Source: Amphiduros pacificus
Taxonomy: Eukaryota > Annelida > Polychaeta > Phyllodocida > Hesionidae
Direction: 5' to 3'
Assembly: GCA_949316495.1 (NCBI GenBank)
Contig: OX439004.1
Location: 43,138,447-43,202,446, forward strand
DNA: 64,000 nt
Shown here: positions 11,499 through 23,278 of the stretch, piece by piece
How the letters are laid out: each line of letters opens with the position of its first letter
Position numbering within the stretch: position 1 is the first letter of the stretch
The notes under the pieces: model-generated
The model's database searches: none
What the model was told of the DNA's origin: nothing
Seen by the model: only the letters and a program-made list of their open reading frames with translations
Translations under genes and position numbers: made by a program

Positions 11499-14400
11499 AT
11501 GAAAATGACATCTAGAAAGGTAAGATATCTACACTGGGAAGCTTTGAATGCTTACATTTCAAAGAACACGAAAGAAACAATTTTAACTCTGATAACTATA
11601 GTCAATCAGAGAAGACAGAAGTTCGTGAGTTGCGCTGACAAGTGGATTTGACCCACATGTGGCAGACACAAAGTTGCTGTTATGCCAATGCCTTTGGTGC
11701 AAAAATGAGGGCCGTATGCTCAGGAGTCAGTCATGACACAAATTAATCAAGGTTTCACTAAGTAGTATATCGTATATGTTATACCGACGGACCGAAGATC
11801 ATATATCAATCTCATATTTAAGCATAGAGAAAGTATATATTTTCTCTATGATTTAAGTAAGTATTTAAGGCCAGTGTCCGTGATTACAATTTTATCTTAA
11901 TTTGAGAGGTCAAAAAAGATTATAGATAAAAAGTCTCAAGATAACAACAGTTGGCAAAATGTTATGTATATTGCGCTAAAAGAATGTTGAGATGTCAATA
12001 ATTTTACATGTCAATAACAAGTCAATCTAACCTTTAATAATTGTAAGGTCAAAACTTTAGATAGTCAAGGCCAGAAAAAGTTATTGTCAGACTCCTTTGA
12101 GATTTTGATGTGTCAAATCTGGGGGGGGTACTCTCATAGTCAGCGTTACTGCAATACTGGTGTACCTGGGCTATATAGGGTCCCTTTCGCTGATATTTTC
12201 CCTAAGACAGGTTAAGATATTTTATCATTTTCTGTAAAACAGGGTACTGTTTTTCAAATTTCTCCCTAAAACAGGGATCACAATCCGCTTTTCCAAATCT
12301 CCTCCTTCTGCATCATCCCTAAGTGAGGGTATCAAAAATTCAACTAGTCCTAAATCAGGGTACCAAATTTCAGCTAGTCCTAAACTAAATCAGGGTACCA
12401 ATAATGATAGAATATTTCCCTAAATCAGGCTCTGGGGTTTTCAGTCCCATCCCATCCTCCGCGGGTTAAAATCATGAAAGTACCCCCCCCCCCCCTCCCT
12501 GGGTGTCAAATATACTTGAAAGTCTTACGGTATTTTAAGTGACCTTATTTGAGAGGAAAAAAGGTCATTTGTCAGGATCTCATTGCTATGAGATGTTGAT
12601 GTGCAAAATTGTAGTTTAGACTACACTATAGTATAGTATTATTGATCTCAAAGTGTTATATCCTCCCCCTCTCTATTATGTGTTCAAAGGTAAAGGGCAG
12701 ACCATTATTCATTGGGGGGAGGAAAAAAATTGTCGATCTTTTTTTTCAGCGATCAGCCATTCTCAATATTTTTTTCCAAACCAAAACATATCTCCATTTT
12801 TTTCTCAGTCAGTTGGGCCACATTTTTTTCCCTGGGTGCACACATCCTAATTATACTGATATGTGTGTTAATGGATGCATGATCTATTAGAAAATAATTC
12901 AATGCTTTATTCATACTAATTTACAGTCAACACAACTATTTCAAGTAGCCATTTATTGTAGCAAACTATGTCATTTGTTACAGCCTCAATTGACCTGACA
13001 TATTGTGGTGATGACCCTGATTAAATGATGTCGTTGTGGATTATTGTGACCTTTTTAGCTCTGCTGAGACTTTAGCTCGCAGAGCAGCATAATGCATATC
13101 ATTGCTTTTTTGATATGTTTTTTAACATTTCTTCCTAAATGATCATTTAAATCCTTTTCAAGAGCAGAATTGAGCAGACAAACTCCACCAGAGGGCGACG
13201 TGGTGAACCTATCACCTCTGTACAAGGTGCCTTTTTGTGCTGGTTCAGCACATCCACCAATTTTTATGTAATTGTCCATCTTACTTATTTTTTTTCTTAA
13301 ATTGTACTCAGATTGGTATATTATGATATATTTCACCCTTAATACAAAATTTTGTGCATGTAGAAACAACTATTACGAGAAATAAAACTTGGAACTACTT
13401 TCTCAACCGGAGGAGCCATTTCCTGGGGTAGTGATAAGGCGGAACCACAACAAAGATGGCCGCTTTGTTTACAATTTGAATTCTCATAATCTTTTATACT
13501 TTTGGTCAATATAACCAACAAAAAATGTTCAAATGTTAACAAATGAACTCAAATACATCTCAAGGCAACTTCATATTTGATATTAAGAGATGTTAATACG
13601 TCAATCACATTTACAACACACTGACAGTTCTTGAGCACATGGCCAGTAAAAGTAGTACCGGAGGAATATTAATCTGGGTTGGCCAGAGGTAATAGTTTGC
13701 GTGTGCCTCTGGTGGACAGTGTGTTGAGCAGATAGTGATTTTGACCATTCAAAATGCATGTTACATATCAAATTTGGCCCCAACTTGTTATCTTGATTCT
13801 CATTGGCTATGTTATTCAAAATGGCAGCCTCCTTGACAACTTACTGATAGCTATTAGATTTTTGAAAAAAGCACAAATTTTGTGCAAGAAATATTGCATT
13901 GGTAACATGGTAGTGATTTACAAAATATTAATGAATATCTCATCAAAACTGAATTGGGATCTTGTATGGAAAATCATAACCTGATTGCTTATTGCACTTT
14001 ATCTCAGTTCATGTGTTTTCATTCAAGTCAGCAGAGCTATCAACCCATAGGGTTATGTTTTCATCTAAATTTAATGCAATATTTTATCCAATGCAAAAAG
14101 GGGCCTATAAAATGCAATTTTGATATCAGGGGAGGAGATAGCATAAGGATCTTAAAGTGTTAGCTACAAGTCATGAATATTCATCAGCTATTCATGAGTA
14201 ACAGGCTACTGTGCTCTGTCTGGTCAGACATGTGAAGTTACCATCAGCACCCTGGGTGCTGGGCCTGGGTGCTGGGGAGTTTTGTCCTATTTGCCATGAG
14301 TGTGGTCACATCAGATAGAAGCACTGCATGGCCATCAGAGTGCTGACTACATATTGGTGGGACAACACACACTTTCCAGACATAAGGTGGCCAATTTTGT

Positions 14401-17400
14401 CCAAAAATAAAATCCATGTGAGAGTCTCAGTTTATTTTTTTGTCAAGGTTGGCATTCTTATAATTTGTTTAAATATCATTTGGTCTCAACAACTTTTTTT
14501 TTTACTTATCCCCCACCCCCCTGAATGAATGATGGCCTGCCCCTAGCCTGGAAAAATTATATATTTTATATCTTCCAACAAATAAATAATTGTCTACTTT
14601 TTAGGAGCACTAACACGCCAATTTGACCTTTAATTAATTTGAGAGATAAAAAGGTCATGGAATTGTCAGCATCAAACTCTTTCAAGATAATGATTTGGAG
14701 AATGTTCCTTTCATGTTTTAAAGCAATCAGAACAAGATACACTTGTTCTCCATGCGAATATGCTTTACTTTGGAGGTGAAACATTGGAGTAAGGACCTGT
14801 CACAGAATATGGGAGAGTAGTAACAGCATTGGCACAGGCCTATTGTATCGCAGTGAAAATCATTTGTGATATCAAGCCATGAAAGCACCAAAACCAACAT
14901 GTTGAGGATGGTTGAAAATTGGGCAAAGATTGCATAAAATCTATTAAGGGTCTAACACATAATGGAAAGGGCTAGGCTTTATTAGACAAACAGTTACAAG
15001 CTTTTGTTTTGTGACTACAAGAGAATGAAATTTGTTTTTCTTTTCTCATTGCAATCCTCCCATTTTTCTGGCTTAGAAAAAGGTACAAAGTGCTAGTTAC
15101 AGCCAATGACAGGAGAGCTATGCAAAAACAGTGCTGCAATTGAGTTTACAAGTTCACTGTAGATGTTTTTAAAGTGAAACTCTGTTGTCTTCGGCAACTT
15201 TCATATTATCTTCCTAAAAAAGAAGAAAAAAGCTTGACACAGTTGTGACCCCTGACAATGAACTGTATAATCACTACCCTCAAAAAGGTATAATTGAGCA
15301 CAAATCATTAAAGTGTAAACTACTGAGTAATATATGCCACTTTGAATTCCCCCCCCCCCCCCCAAAAAAAAAAAATACCTCCTTCCCAACCATATTTTTA
15401 TTTTATTTTTAATAATTTATATTGAAGAGATTGTTTTGGGTGTAAAATAATCACATAGATATGTGGTCAAAATAGATCTGGGCCAGTCACTATCAAACAC
15501 TAATATTGACTATGAACAGACATTGTCTGAAATCAGCCCTATATAAATGTCACCTTTATCTTTTTTATGAGAATTGAACAATATTTCCCAGACTCTCAGC
15601 AGCAGAAGAAATAATTGGAAGTACTCAAGGCATAAATCAGGATAATTCAAGGGCTAATGCCAGTGTAGAGAGACATTAAAGTTATATCGTGCAGAAACTA
15701 CAGATAAAAATATTTATTTGACAGAGATCTTCACAGGTAGACAATGTTGATGAATCAGGAGAATGTCCAGAATTCTCAGTCTCACTTCTAAACACTGAGA
15801 ACTCAGCAGAATTCAGTGATTTAAGGTAGGTCTGGTAAAATATTTTCCAATATAGCTCACTAACTTGAGCTTCTTTATTGCACAAATTACAAATTTAAAT
15901 CAGATGTAATAAAAGGCATGATAACCTGAGCAACATATTCAAAAAAGATATTTGGGGTCAGAATTTCAGAATTTAACAAAGAACCTGCTAAATGTATTTG
16001 CCATCCATCTTTTATGTTCTTAATCTAGATCAAAGAAATCTAGTCCAAAGAAAGGTCTTGCTTAACCCCTAACGGACTAGGCTATCTAAATTTTGTTGAT
16101 TGGCAGGACTAACCAATTTTTTCTGGACTAGTGTATCTACATACTCAATTTATAAAATTTATAACCATGGTTATTCAATACGCTTAATGAAATGCTGGGG
16201 TCAAAAGTTAATGATCCACTCAGTCTGACGTCATCATGATTACATTGTAACAAGTTGCAGCCTTTCAGAATGTTACAAATGACGTCATCAAGCCAGAATA
16301 ATTGGGACGTCAACGTCCTTCCCGTCCGTTGCCGGTGGTGGACGTTGCCGTCCTTCATGTCCGTTAGGGGTTAAAGACTATAAAGGTTTTCAAATGATAC
16401 AGATATGTTACAAAGATGTTCAATTCTGAGAAATTTTATCAGATAGAATTATTTAAAAATCATCAAATATAAACAATGTAACTGACATGTAAATAAATGT
16501 GTGCTACATCCTCATTTTTGCACTACATCCTTCATTTTTTCCTTATGAAAATGTATGTTCACTCACCAATTAGAGCCAAAATTAAAGGAAACTTATGAAA
16601 TGGGTAGGAAGTTATTTTACCAACAGACCAGTGGTGACAAGATAGAATAATGATAATTCATATTTTTTTATTTATTGGAATATTTAACCAAATCAGGATG
16701 ACAGGGTGCACATAGAGGTTAACAAAACAGCCAAATGATTAAATGTTGGCAGATTCAATTAACTGTTCATCATTATTTAGATGATATTGCCATCTTTACA
16801 TAAAATCAACAATAATATTTGATATCATTTTATTCTGTTTATGTAGAATTTATCAATTTGTTTTCTCAAATGTTTCTTTCAGGCTTGAATTTGGCCAAGA
16901 CTCGAAAACCACTGAGACAGATACTGTAACTAATAGCAGTATCACAGTCAAGAAAAAGAAAATTGATGTAAGTTTTTCAAGAACATCACTTTGGCATTGT
17001 AATTATGCCCTTTAAAAAGGTTTTTTTAGCAGTGAATAAATTTGGCTCAGTCATAAACCTTCCTTTGTTTGTTGCTGAAAGCACATGAAAATTATAAAAT
17101 TTGAATTGACAAATTTTCTGTGAAATTAAACGAGTTTTGATTGTTCTTTAAGATGTCCAATGTCTTTAGATTCTAAAACTGCACTCCAAGAGCACAGATC
17201 AAAATATCCTCAGTTGAAAATCATATTGTTTGCATGAAGTAACCTGGTCCATATTTCAGAAGGATGGATTTTTGGCTCCTAACACTCCAAAGCTTGGTCC
17301 AAAGGAGACAGAGAATTATGCATTTCAAGATGTAGATACTCGGTTAGGTATAAAAAAAACACTTCAATATTCTTCCAAAACAAATTCTAAAAAAACATTG

Positions 17401-19240
17401 CAGGGGAGATTCTCTGCACTGTCAAGAAGTTGTGATTTTATGAAATTTTAGTTTATCTGTAAAAAAAATATTGTGATAATATAATGTGATACCTGTATGT
17501 TGAAGGTGGAGATCAGACCTTGGATATGAGAACTGATTATAGGACATTAACAACTGACCAGGAATCACCTGCGGAGACCTCTTACAATGAAGGCACAAGG
17601 GGCATCCCCTCCCTCAACCAGCCACTTGAGAAACTTGTTAAAGGTAGTCCTGAATGACTAAGCTTACAAAAATAATCTGTGATGGGCAGGAATTGTCTTT
17701 TAGTTATTAGTCTGTCAGCAATTTCCTTCCAGTATAATACCCCCAAAGACCCGAGGCATTTAATGGTGTACACAATTTAAAGACAGATGATAATGTTTTA
17801 TCAAGCTAAATGACTGGCATCTAAATTTTCTAATCCAATCTTCAATCAAGATAAGATTCATAGAATTATATTTTCTCTTCATTTATTTCTTCAGAAATTG
17901 GTCATCAGTCTGAGATGATGCAATTGGAGTGGAGCAAGTGTTTGGGGTAAGTATTGGTTTAGTGTGAGAGGTTAGCATGCAAGTAAAGGAAATTAAATCC
18001 TTCACTCTATCAATTATTTGGCCAAGCTTTGGATCTGGAGGAGCACAATAGTTTATGGTATCCTCCTGTGTGCTGGGTCTGTTGCACCATTTAGCTATAC
18101 CCAGATGAGGCTCAATTGAGGTTTTAAATTCTGATTTACCATTAACACTATATCATTCCAACCTTATTCAGTTGGATAGTGTTGTACATGTATGTGATGT
18201 CAAAACATAGAGCCATACTTCACTACAGTAGTCTTTATCATAAGCCTCATTGGGCTTGCAATGAAAGGTAAACATAAATATTACTAGGATTCAGATTTAA
18301 ATAATATTGGTGCATTATGTCTTAATCATAATCTCAATCATAAAACACTGATTTGGTTATTTACCCCTTGGCATATTTTGTCAGAGGTTTTGTCAGAGCC
18401 TGTGCCATCCAGGAAAACACTACCTGATCTTTAAAAACCGTGTGAATGCAATATGACAATAAATACCAAATTTAGACCATGGATGCACCTTAATGTTTTG
18501 AAATGGTAAACTTGTTGGTGACCTTGACCTACATTTCAGGATCATGGTATCCCATCTCTCAAAATTTGTTGAACATGATAAGTTGACAAAAAATCAAGAT
18601 AGTGTAACCAAACTTGAGCCATGGATGTATCTAATGAATGTTTTAAAATGGCAAGCTGGTAAGTGGCCAAGACCAATATATTGAGGTTTTTCATTTGATT
18701 TGATTTGTTTGTTTTAGCAACCTTTTTAGCACTGTTTAATCTGTAGCTCAGATAGGAGCTTGTCACTGGGACTCAATGCCCTGCTGTTTTCATAGTGATT
18801 GGGGATCACAGCCTGAGCCATGGCCTTTGATAACCAGTCATGGAGTATTGGCTGAAATGGGAAACAACTCAGTAACAGATATGTCTCAAAATAGTGTCCT
18901 TTGGTGACCTTGAGCTATGCCGAAGTCCATGTATCCTGATCTAAAAAAATCTCATAACATGATAAATTAATAACAAATTTAAATAGCAGTTCTAAAGTTA
19001 TACCATTGATGAATAAAAGCCCTATATTTCTACTCCTTCAACTGTTGTTATAAGCTGAGAGGTCTGTGGTCTGACCAGTGATTTTGTTTCAGCAATAGTG
19101 AGGAATATGAGCTGTTCTGTCCGACACGTTTGGATCAAATCTTGAGAGAGGCTCACGCTCTGGAAGAAAACCTCAAGCAACAGAAGGAAAAACTGAGAAT
19201 GAGGCTACAAATTATATCACAAACATTACAAATACCTTGA
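11499..19240 (+). CDS. Unrecognised 210-residue protein with C-terminal coiled coil (7 exons)
   Basis: Proposed exons: 11499-11519, 15725-15825, 16883-16967, 17260-17347, 17506-17643, 17895-17946, 19093-19240. Together they give 633 nt (211 codons with TGA), and the phases agree at every junction. The tiny first exon codes MKMTSRK and ends in AAG|GTAAGA, which joins in phase to RSSQVDN. The middle is polar, Ser/Thr/Glu-rich and probably disordered, with a basic patch VKKKKIDK. The last exon holds FCPTRLDQILREAHALEE followed by a Lys/Gln/Leu helix, predicted as a short coiled coil. I cannot assign a family. The first exon rests only on its donor and phase (4.2-kb intron), and the acceptor at 17506 has a poor pyrimidine tract. 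It is convergent with the SH3BP5 gene, and 19241-about 21450 is likely 3' UTR or flank. Confidence 0.65.
12119..12502. mobile_element. G-rich-ended MITE with 9-bp direct flanks
   Basis: The left end carries a G-run then GTACTCTCAT, and the right end ATGAAAGTAC then a C-run, so they form inverted repeats. GTGTCAAAT flanks both sides (12110-12118 and 12503-12511). An 8-9-bp duplication with CTGG/CCAGG ends is compatible with hAT. The body carries the short motif CTAAATCAGGGTACC several times. It lies in intron 1 of the unrecognised gene. Confidence 0.75.
13083..13875. repeat. Dispersed repeat, copy A, split by a MITE
   Basis: The segments 13083-13178 and 13733-13875 together align with 52640-52885. 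Shared marks are ATCATTGCTTTTTTG, GCATGTTACATAT, CTTGTTATCTTGATTCTCAT and AATGGCAGCCTCCT. The gap is exactly the MITE at 13179-13723 plus its duplication. The family is unknown. Confidence 0.75.
13179..13723. mobile_element. MULE-like MITE (545 bp) with 9-bp target duplication
   Basis: Flanked by TTGAGCAGA at 13170-13178 and 13724-13732. The ends CAAACTCCACCAGAGGGC and CCTCTGGTGGACAGTGTG match the opposite ends of the 84-bp element at 8021. It interrupts an older dispersed repeat whose uninterrupted copy (empty site TTAAGCAGA) lies at about 52640-52885. There is no transposase frame. Confidence 0.82.
16066..16370. mobile_element. piggyBac-type MITE (305 bp)
   Basis: Perfect terminal repeats CCCCTAACGGAC and GTCCGTTAGGGG, flanked by TTAA at 16062-16065 and 16371-16374, are the textbook piggyBac signature. 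There is no transposase. It sits in the intron 15826-16882 of the unrecognised gene. It contains two full CRE palindromes TGACGTCA (16226-16233, 16280-16287). Confidence 0.85.
18390..19030. repeat. Degenerate repeat units in the last intron of the unrecognised gene
   Basis: Related phrases recur two to three times: GTGACCTTGA, GAGCCATGGATG, GAACATGATAA and TGTTTTAAAATGG. They look like two or three decayed copies of a unit of roughly 150-400 bp. Boundaries and family cannot be fixed by eye. Confidence 0.4.
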
Positions 19241-22200
19241 AGATCACCAACAAACTACTTATGGATGTAATATTGTTGAAACTAACCCATCATTATTGCT
19301 GGCTGAAATGGACATCGCCAAAGGAGTTTACGTTTGAGATAATTTTGATATTCATTGATTCCAACATGTCACCCCAAGTATTATTACAAGGACATTCACT
19401 ACATGAACAATCACTTCAAGGACATTCACCACAAGGGTATTCAATATTATGAAAAGTTATGCTTTCAAAGTCAAAGAATCAATTTAATCTAACCTTGTAT
19501 CAACTGATATAAATTGTAAATATGATTTGAAAAAAAAATGTAAATTGGAATATTATACAGTCTAAAAAGTTTGAGATCTTTTCCTTGAAGCAGAATCAAA
19601 AAAGGTTCCTGAAAATTTGGAACCAAAAACCAGCTTTTGGTGAAGTTCCTGAAATTTTACTGTATTTCAATAAGAATACATGTTGGTATGAATAAACTTT
19701 TAAGTGGATATGAATTAAAACTCAATATCTTAATGAAAACATGCTCAATTTTTATTCACTATAAATATGTTGCTAATTATACTTTCTGTATATAGATAAC
19801 AATTCATAACAGATCCTTGCAATGGTGGGTTTCTTAAAATAAATCACCTTTGATCTGCAATATGTGGATTGTGCATCTGATAATTATCACATCAAACAGA
19901 TTAAGCCACATACCAATTTACAAATGACCACCAACACTATCACCCTTTGCACTATAGACAATCAAAAACAGTACATTTGTCAAATCAAATGTCGGAATGA
20001 TGCTCTACCAGATCCTATATTCAGTCTGTAAATGCAAGTTCGGCAGGGAGTAAATATAACAGTAATTATCTATTTGTCTATGAAAGTTTCAGTGAGGCAT
20101 TGCCAACTTGTAAATATTTATGGCCAGAATTGTAAACTATTGTACACCATATTGTGTATCCAAATAGTTTGGTTGATTATCTTACATTTGTTACTTTCAT
20201 TTATAAATTGCTCAAGGCACAGATATTTAGATAATTCTGATATATGTATGATACTGTAAAGGCTTTTGTTGACATAGGATGAACTTTTATTGATATATAT
20301 ATTGTAATATATTTAATACTAAATTATAAAATTTGTTCTCTAACTTATAGTTATTCCATATCATTATACACGATGCTCTTGTATGTGTACAAATATTCTC
20401 AGTTATAATTGACAACAACCATAACATTTAAAAGAAAATAGATGCACAGTCGTCCCCCATTAGAATAACCACCTTGGTTGTATAAAATAGTGGATATATT
20501 TTGCTAATACATATATTAGTCATGAAATTTGTCATCAAATATGTGAATATGTTGCACAGTTACTAGAATGTAATATGCATCAATTAAAACTGCCAATTAA
20601 AAGAAAAAAACAATTTCTAAAGAAACACTGGAAGTTTTCACACCACATTCAGTTACTTACAAACATATAAAACATTGCATCTATCATATGGAACTTTCAA
20701 TATGAAAGCACCAAAATTCAGAAATAATCATAATGCTTCTTTAGAAATGTGAGGTATAACACCATAACTGCGCTCATTCTAACTGTCTTTTCTGCTTTTT
20801 TGAAAAAGAAAAATGCCAGCAGTTGTTAACTTAATTATTTTTAAAGTCATTTTCCAAATATAAATGTTAAAAATTTGATACACGTTTAATGAGAATGTAA
20901 AATTGAATAAAATATAATTAATGACACTGAATGATATTTTACAAAACTAATATAAACATTTTATTTATTTGTATCTATTATCTGCAACCTCACTAATTAC
21001 TGAAAATCACCTCTCAATTCTCATGCCAGAGTTTAATATGAAAATGCTGTGAGATTATCCGTTCCAATGCTTTCTCATTATTATCAGAACTGGTACAATT
21101 TGGATTTTATCTCAGATTTTACCTTTACTAAACATGGTAGATCCAATCTCCATATATAATTCTTAATTTTTCTCTTTTACTCAAGCTGAACATGGCTTCT
21201 CTCCATTGACAAGCTGCTAATATTATTACATTACACAACTTGCAGCACCAGGGAATGTTATAAAATGTCATATATAACATATTACTGGATAAAAGAGTTT
21301 TGTTTATGTGTTAACTCGATCAATAGAAATCACAAGAAAAATAGGTGGATGTTTTCAAATGGCATTTGATACTGAATGCAGGAATTGTTTTTTTTCTTAA
21401 ACATAAACTTGAGCACTGGTAATAAATTGTAAATACAATAAAGATGAAACCCTCACCTATATTCCCCATTTATTCCAATACTATCTCAAAAACTTTTTTT
21501 TAGAAGATCTAATTATCAGATCTAAATAAATTCTGTTCTTGACATCTATTTACTGGATTGCAAAAGTTTTTCTTCTTTGAAAACTACAGCATTATTAAAT
21601 TAAAGCAATTTACAATGGCAGCATATTTTGGCAAGCAGTGTATTGATATATTCAAAATGTCCAGTTATCTATTTCTTTGTATTTAATCATATATTGTATA
21701 AAATGTTGACATTTGAATAAAAGATTATATTTTGTTGTGAAACTAAAAAACAATTGTCATGTAGACCTAACACTTGATAATTTGGTGAGGGGGAAAGGTT
21801 GAAAATCATTGACTTTCAATGTGATCTTGGTCATGTAGGCATACTTGGAGCTCATATGATTGATTCAATATCTGAGATATTAATTTTGTATGTATTTTAT
21901 GTTAAAATACATTAATAGATATTCAATGAATTGATATTATCAGAACATAAGAGACTAATTATAGATTCTTGATTCATTATTCTACTTAGCATTTTGTAAA
22001 ATGAACATCAGTCTAAATTTCATCATGCTCACATTTTTGACAAGATGTGATTAGATGAAGATATAATCACCTATCATCCACCTCTGTTATTGCAAAGTAA
22101 ATACATAAACGTGAATGTAAAATATTCTTGTAAATAAACTTAGTTTTGTAAGAGTATAAAACATTTGTCATATAAAAAAACATTTGGTTCTCAATAAACA

Positions 22201-23278
22201 ATTTACTTCTGGAATGTTATGTACTTATGCTCTTCTGTCAAAACAATTAAAATTCTCACTGCTCGAGTGGGCCCTGCTGCCACCTGTTGATCTGTCACAC
22301 ATGGGTAAATTTTAAAGACATGCAAGCTTGGCTCATAGTCATAACAAATGTTGACTGGCATGCAATTATATGTCAATCAGTTTATTACCCCCCCCCCCCC
22401 CCCCCCGACTGTCTTTCTATTCTTCTTAAGAATCCAAATCTGAGTAGATTTTTTTCTGTACCTGTATTTGTTGCCAAAATATTAATGAACTCCCTTTACA
22501 GCACATAGAATAGTGATCATCATATGAGCTGTTAGGTCTTCAAACCTATTCCAGCGTACATTGTACATGACATAAGAGACACCTGGGGATCAAAAATGTT
22601 GAAACTCAGGCAGTAGTTGACAGATATACAGGTTTTCATTTAAGCTTATCACTCCAAAAAGGCCAAAAATTGGAAAGCCATATCAAAAATCTTTTTAAAA
22701 AATGTCATTAAGTCACTGAGATAATTAACTTCCAATAAATCAGAAACAAATTATGTCAAAGAAATATTTAGGATCTTTACTGGAAAATCTATGATTCTGT
22801 GCCATGATTATTTCTAGATATTGGAAGTAATTATTGTGAGTGAATTAAATTATTTTTTTTATAGATTTTTGGCTCCATGATAACAATGACAGGATCAGGA
22901 AGACCATTCATTTTGATAAACCGATGAAACACATTTTTATATTGTGGATAACTGCCCCAAAGTTTTGATCAAATCTTCAAACTTTATTTTGTGGAAGCAT
23001 GCAAAAATGCAACTGCCAAAGTTTATCTTCAGAAAATTTTACATAATTTAACAGAAACAGCATAACGAAGGTTTCTTTTACTCTTAAAATACTGGAGTAA
23101 TTTTTAAAAAAAATAGAATATATGTGTTTTAGGGAGACTGGATACAATGGGTTTTATAAAACACTTTCAATGGAAATATTTTTTAAAATCATACTTGTTT
23201 TGGGAAACCTTAGGAACATCTATGGGTAAAACACTTCCCAAGACACTTCTGAGAAAATACACTTCCTATGAACACCCT
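19241..23278. other. Convergent 3' region between the unrecognised gene and SH3BP5
   Basis: I see no supported coding exon. AATAAA occurs at about 19691 and again near 21439 and 22196 on the plus strand, so much of the left half may be 3' UTR. The right half probably holds the minus-strand 3' UTR of SH3BP5. A C-run lies at 22387-22406. Confidence 0.55.
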
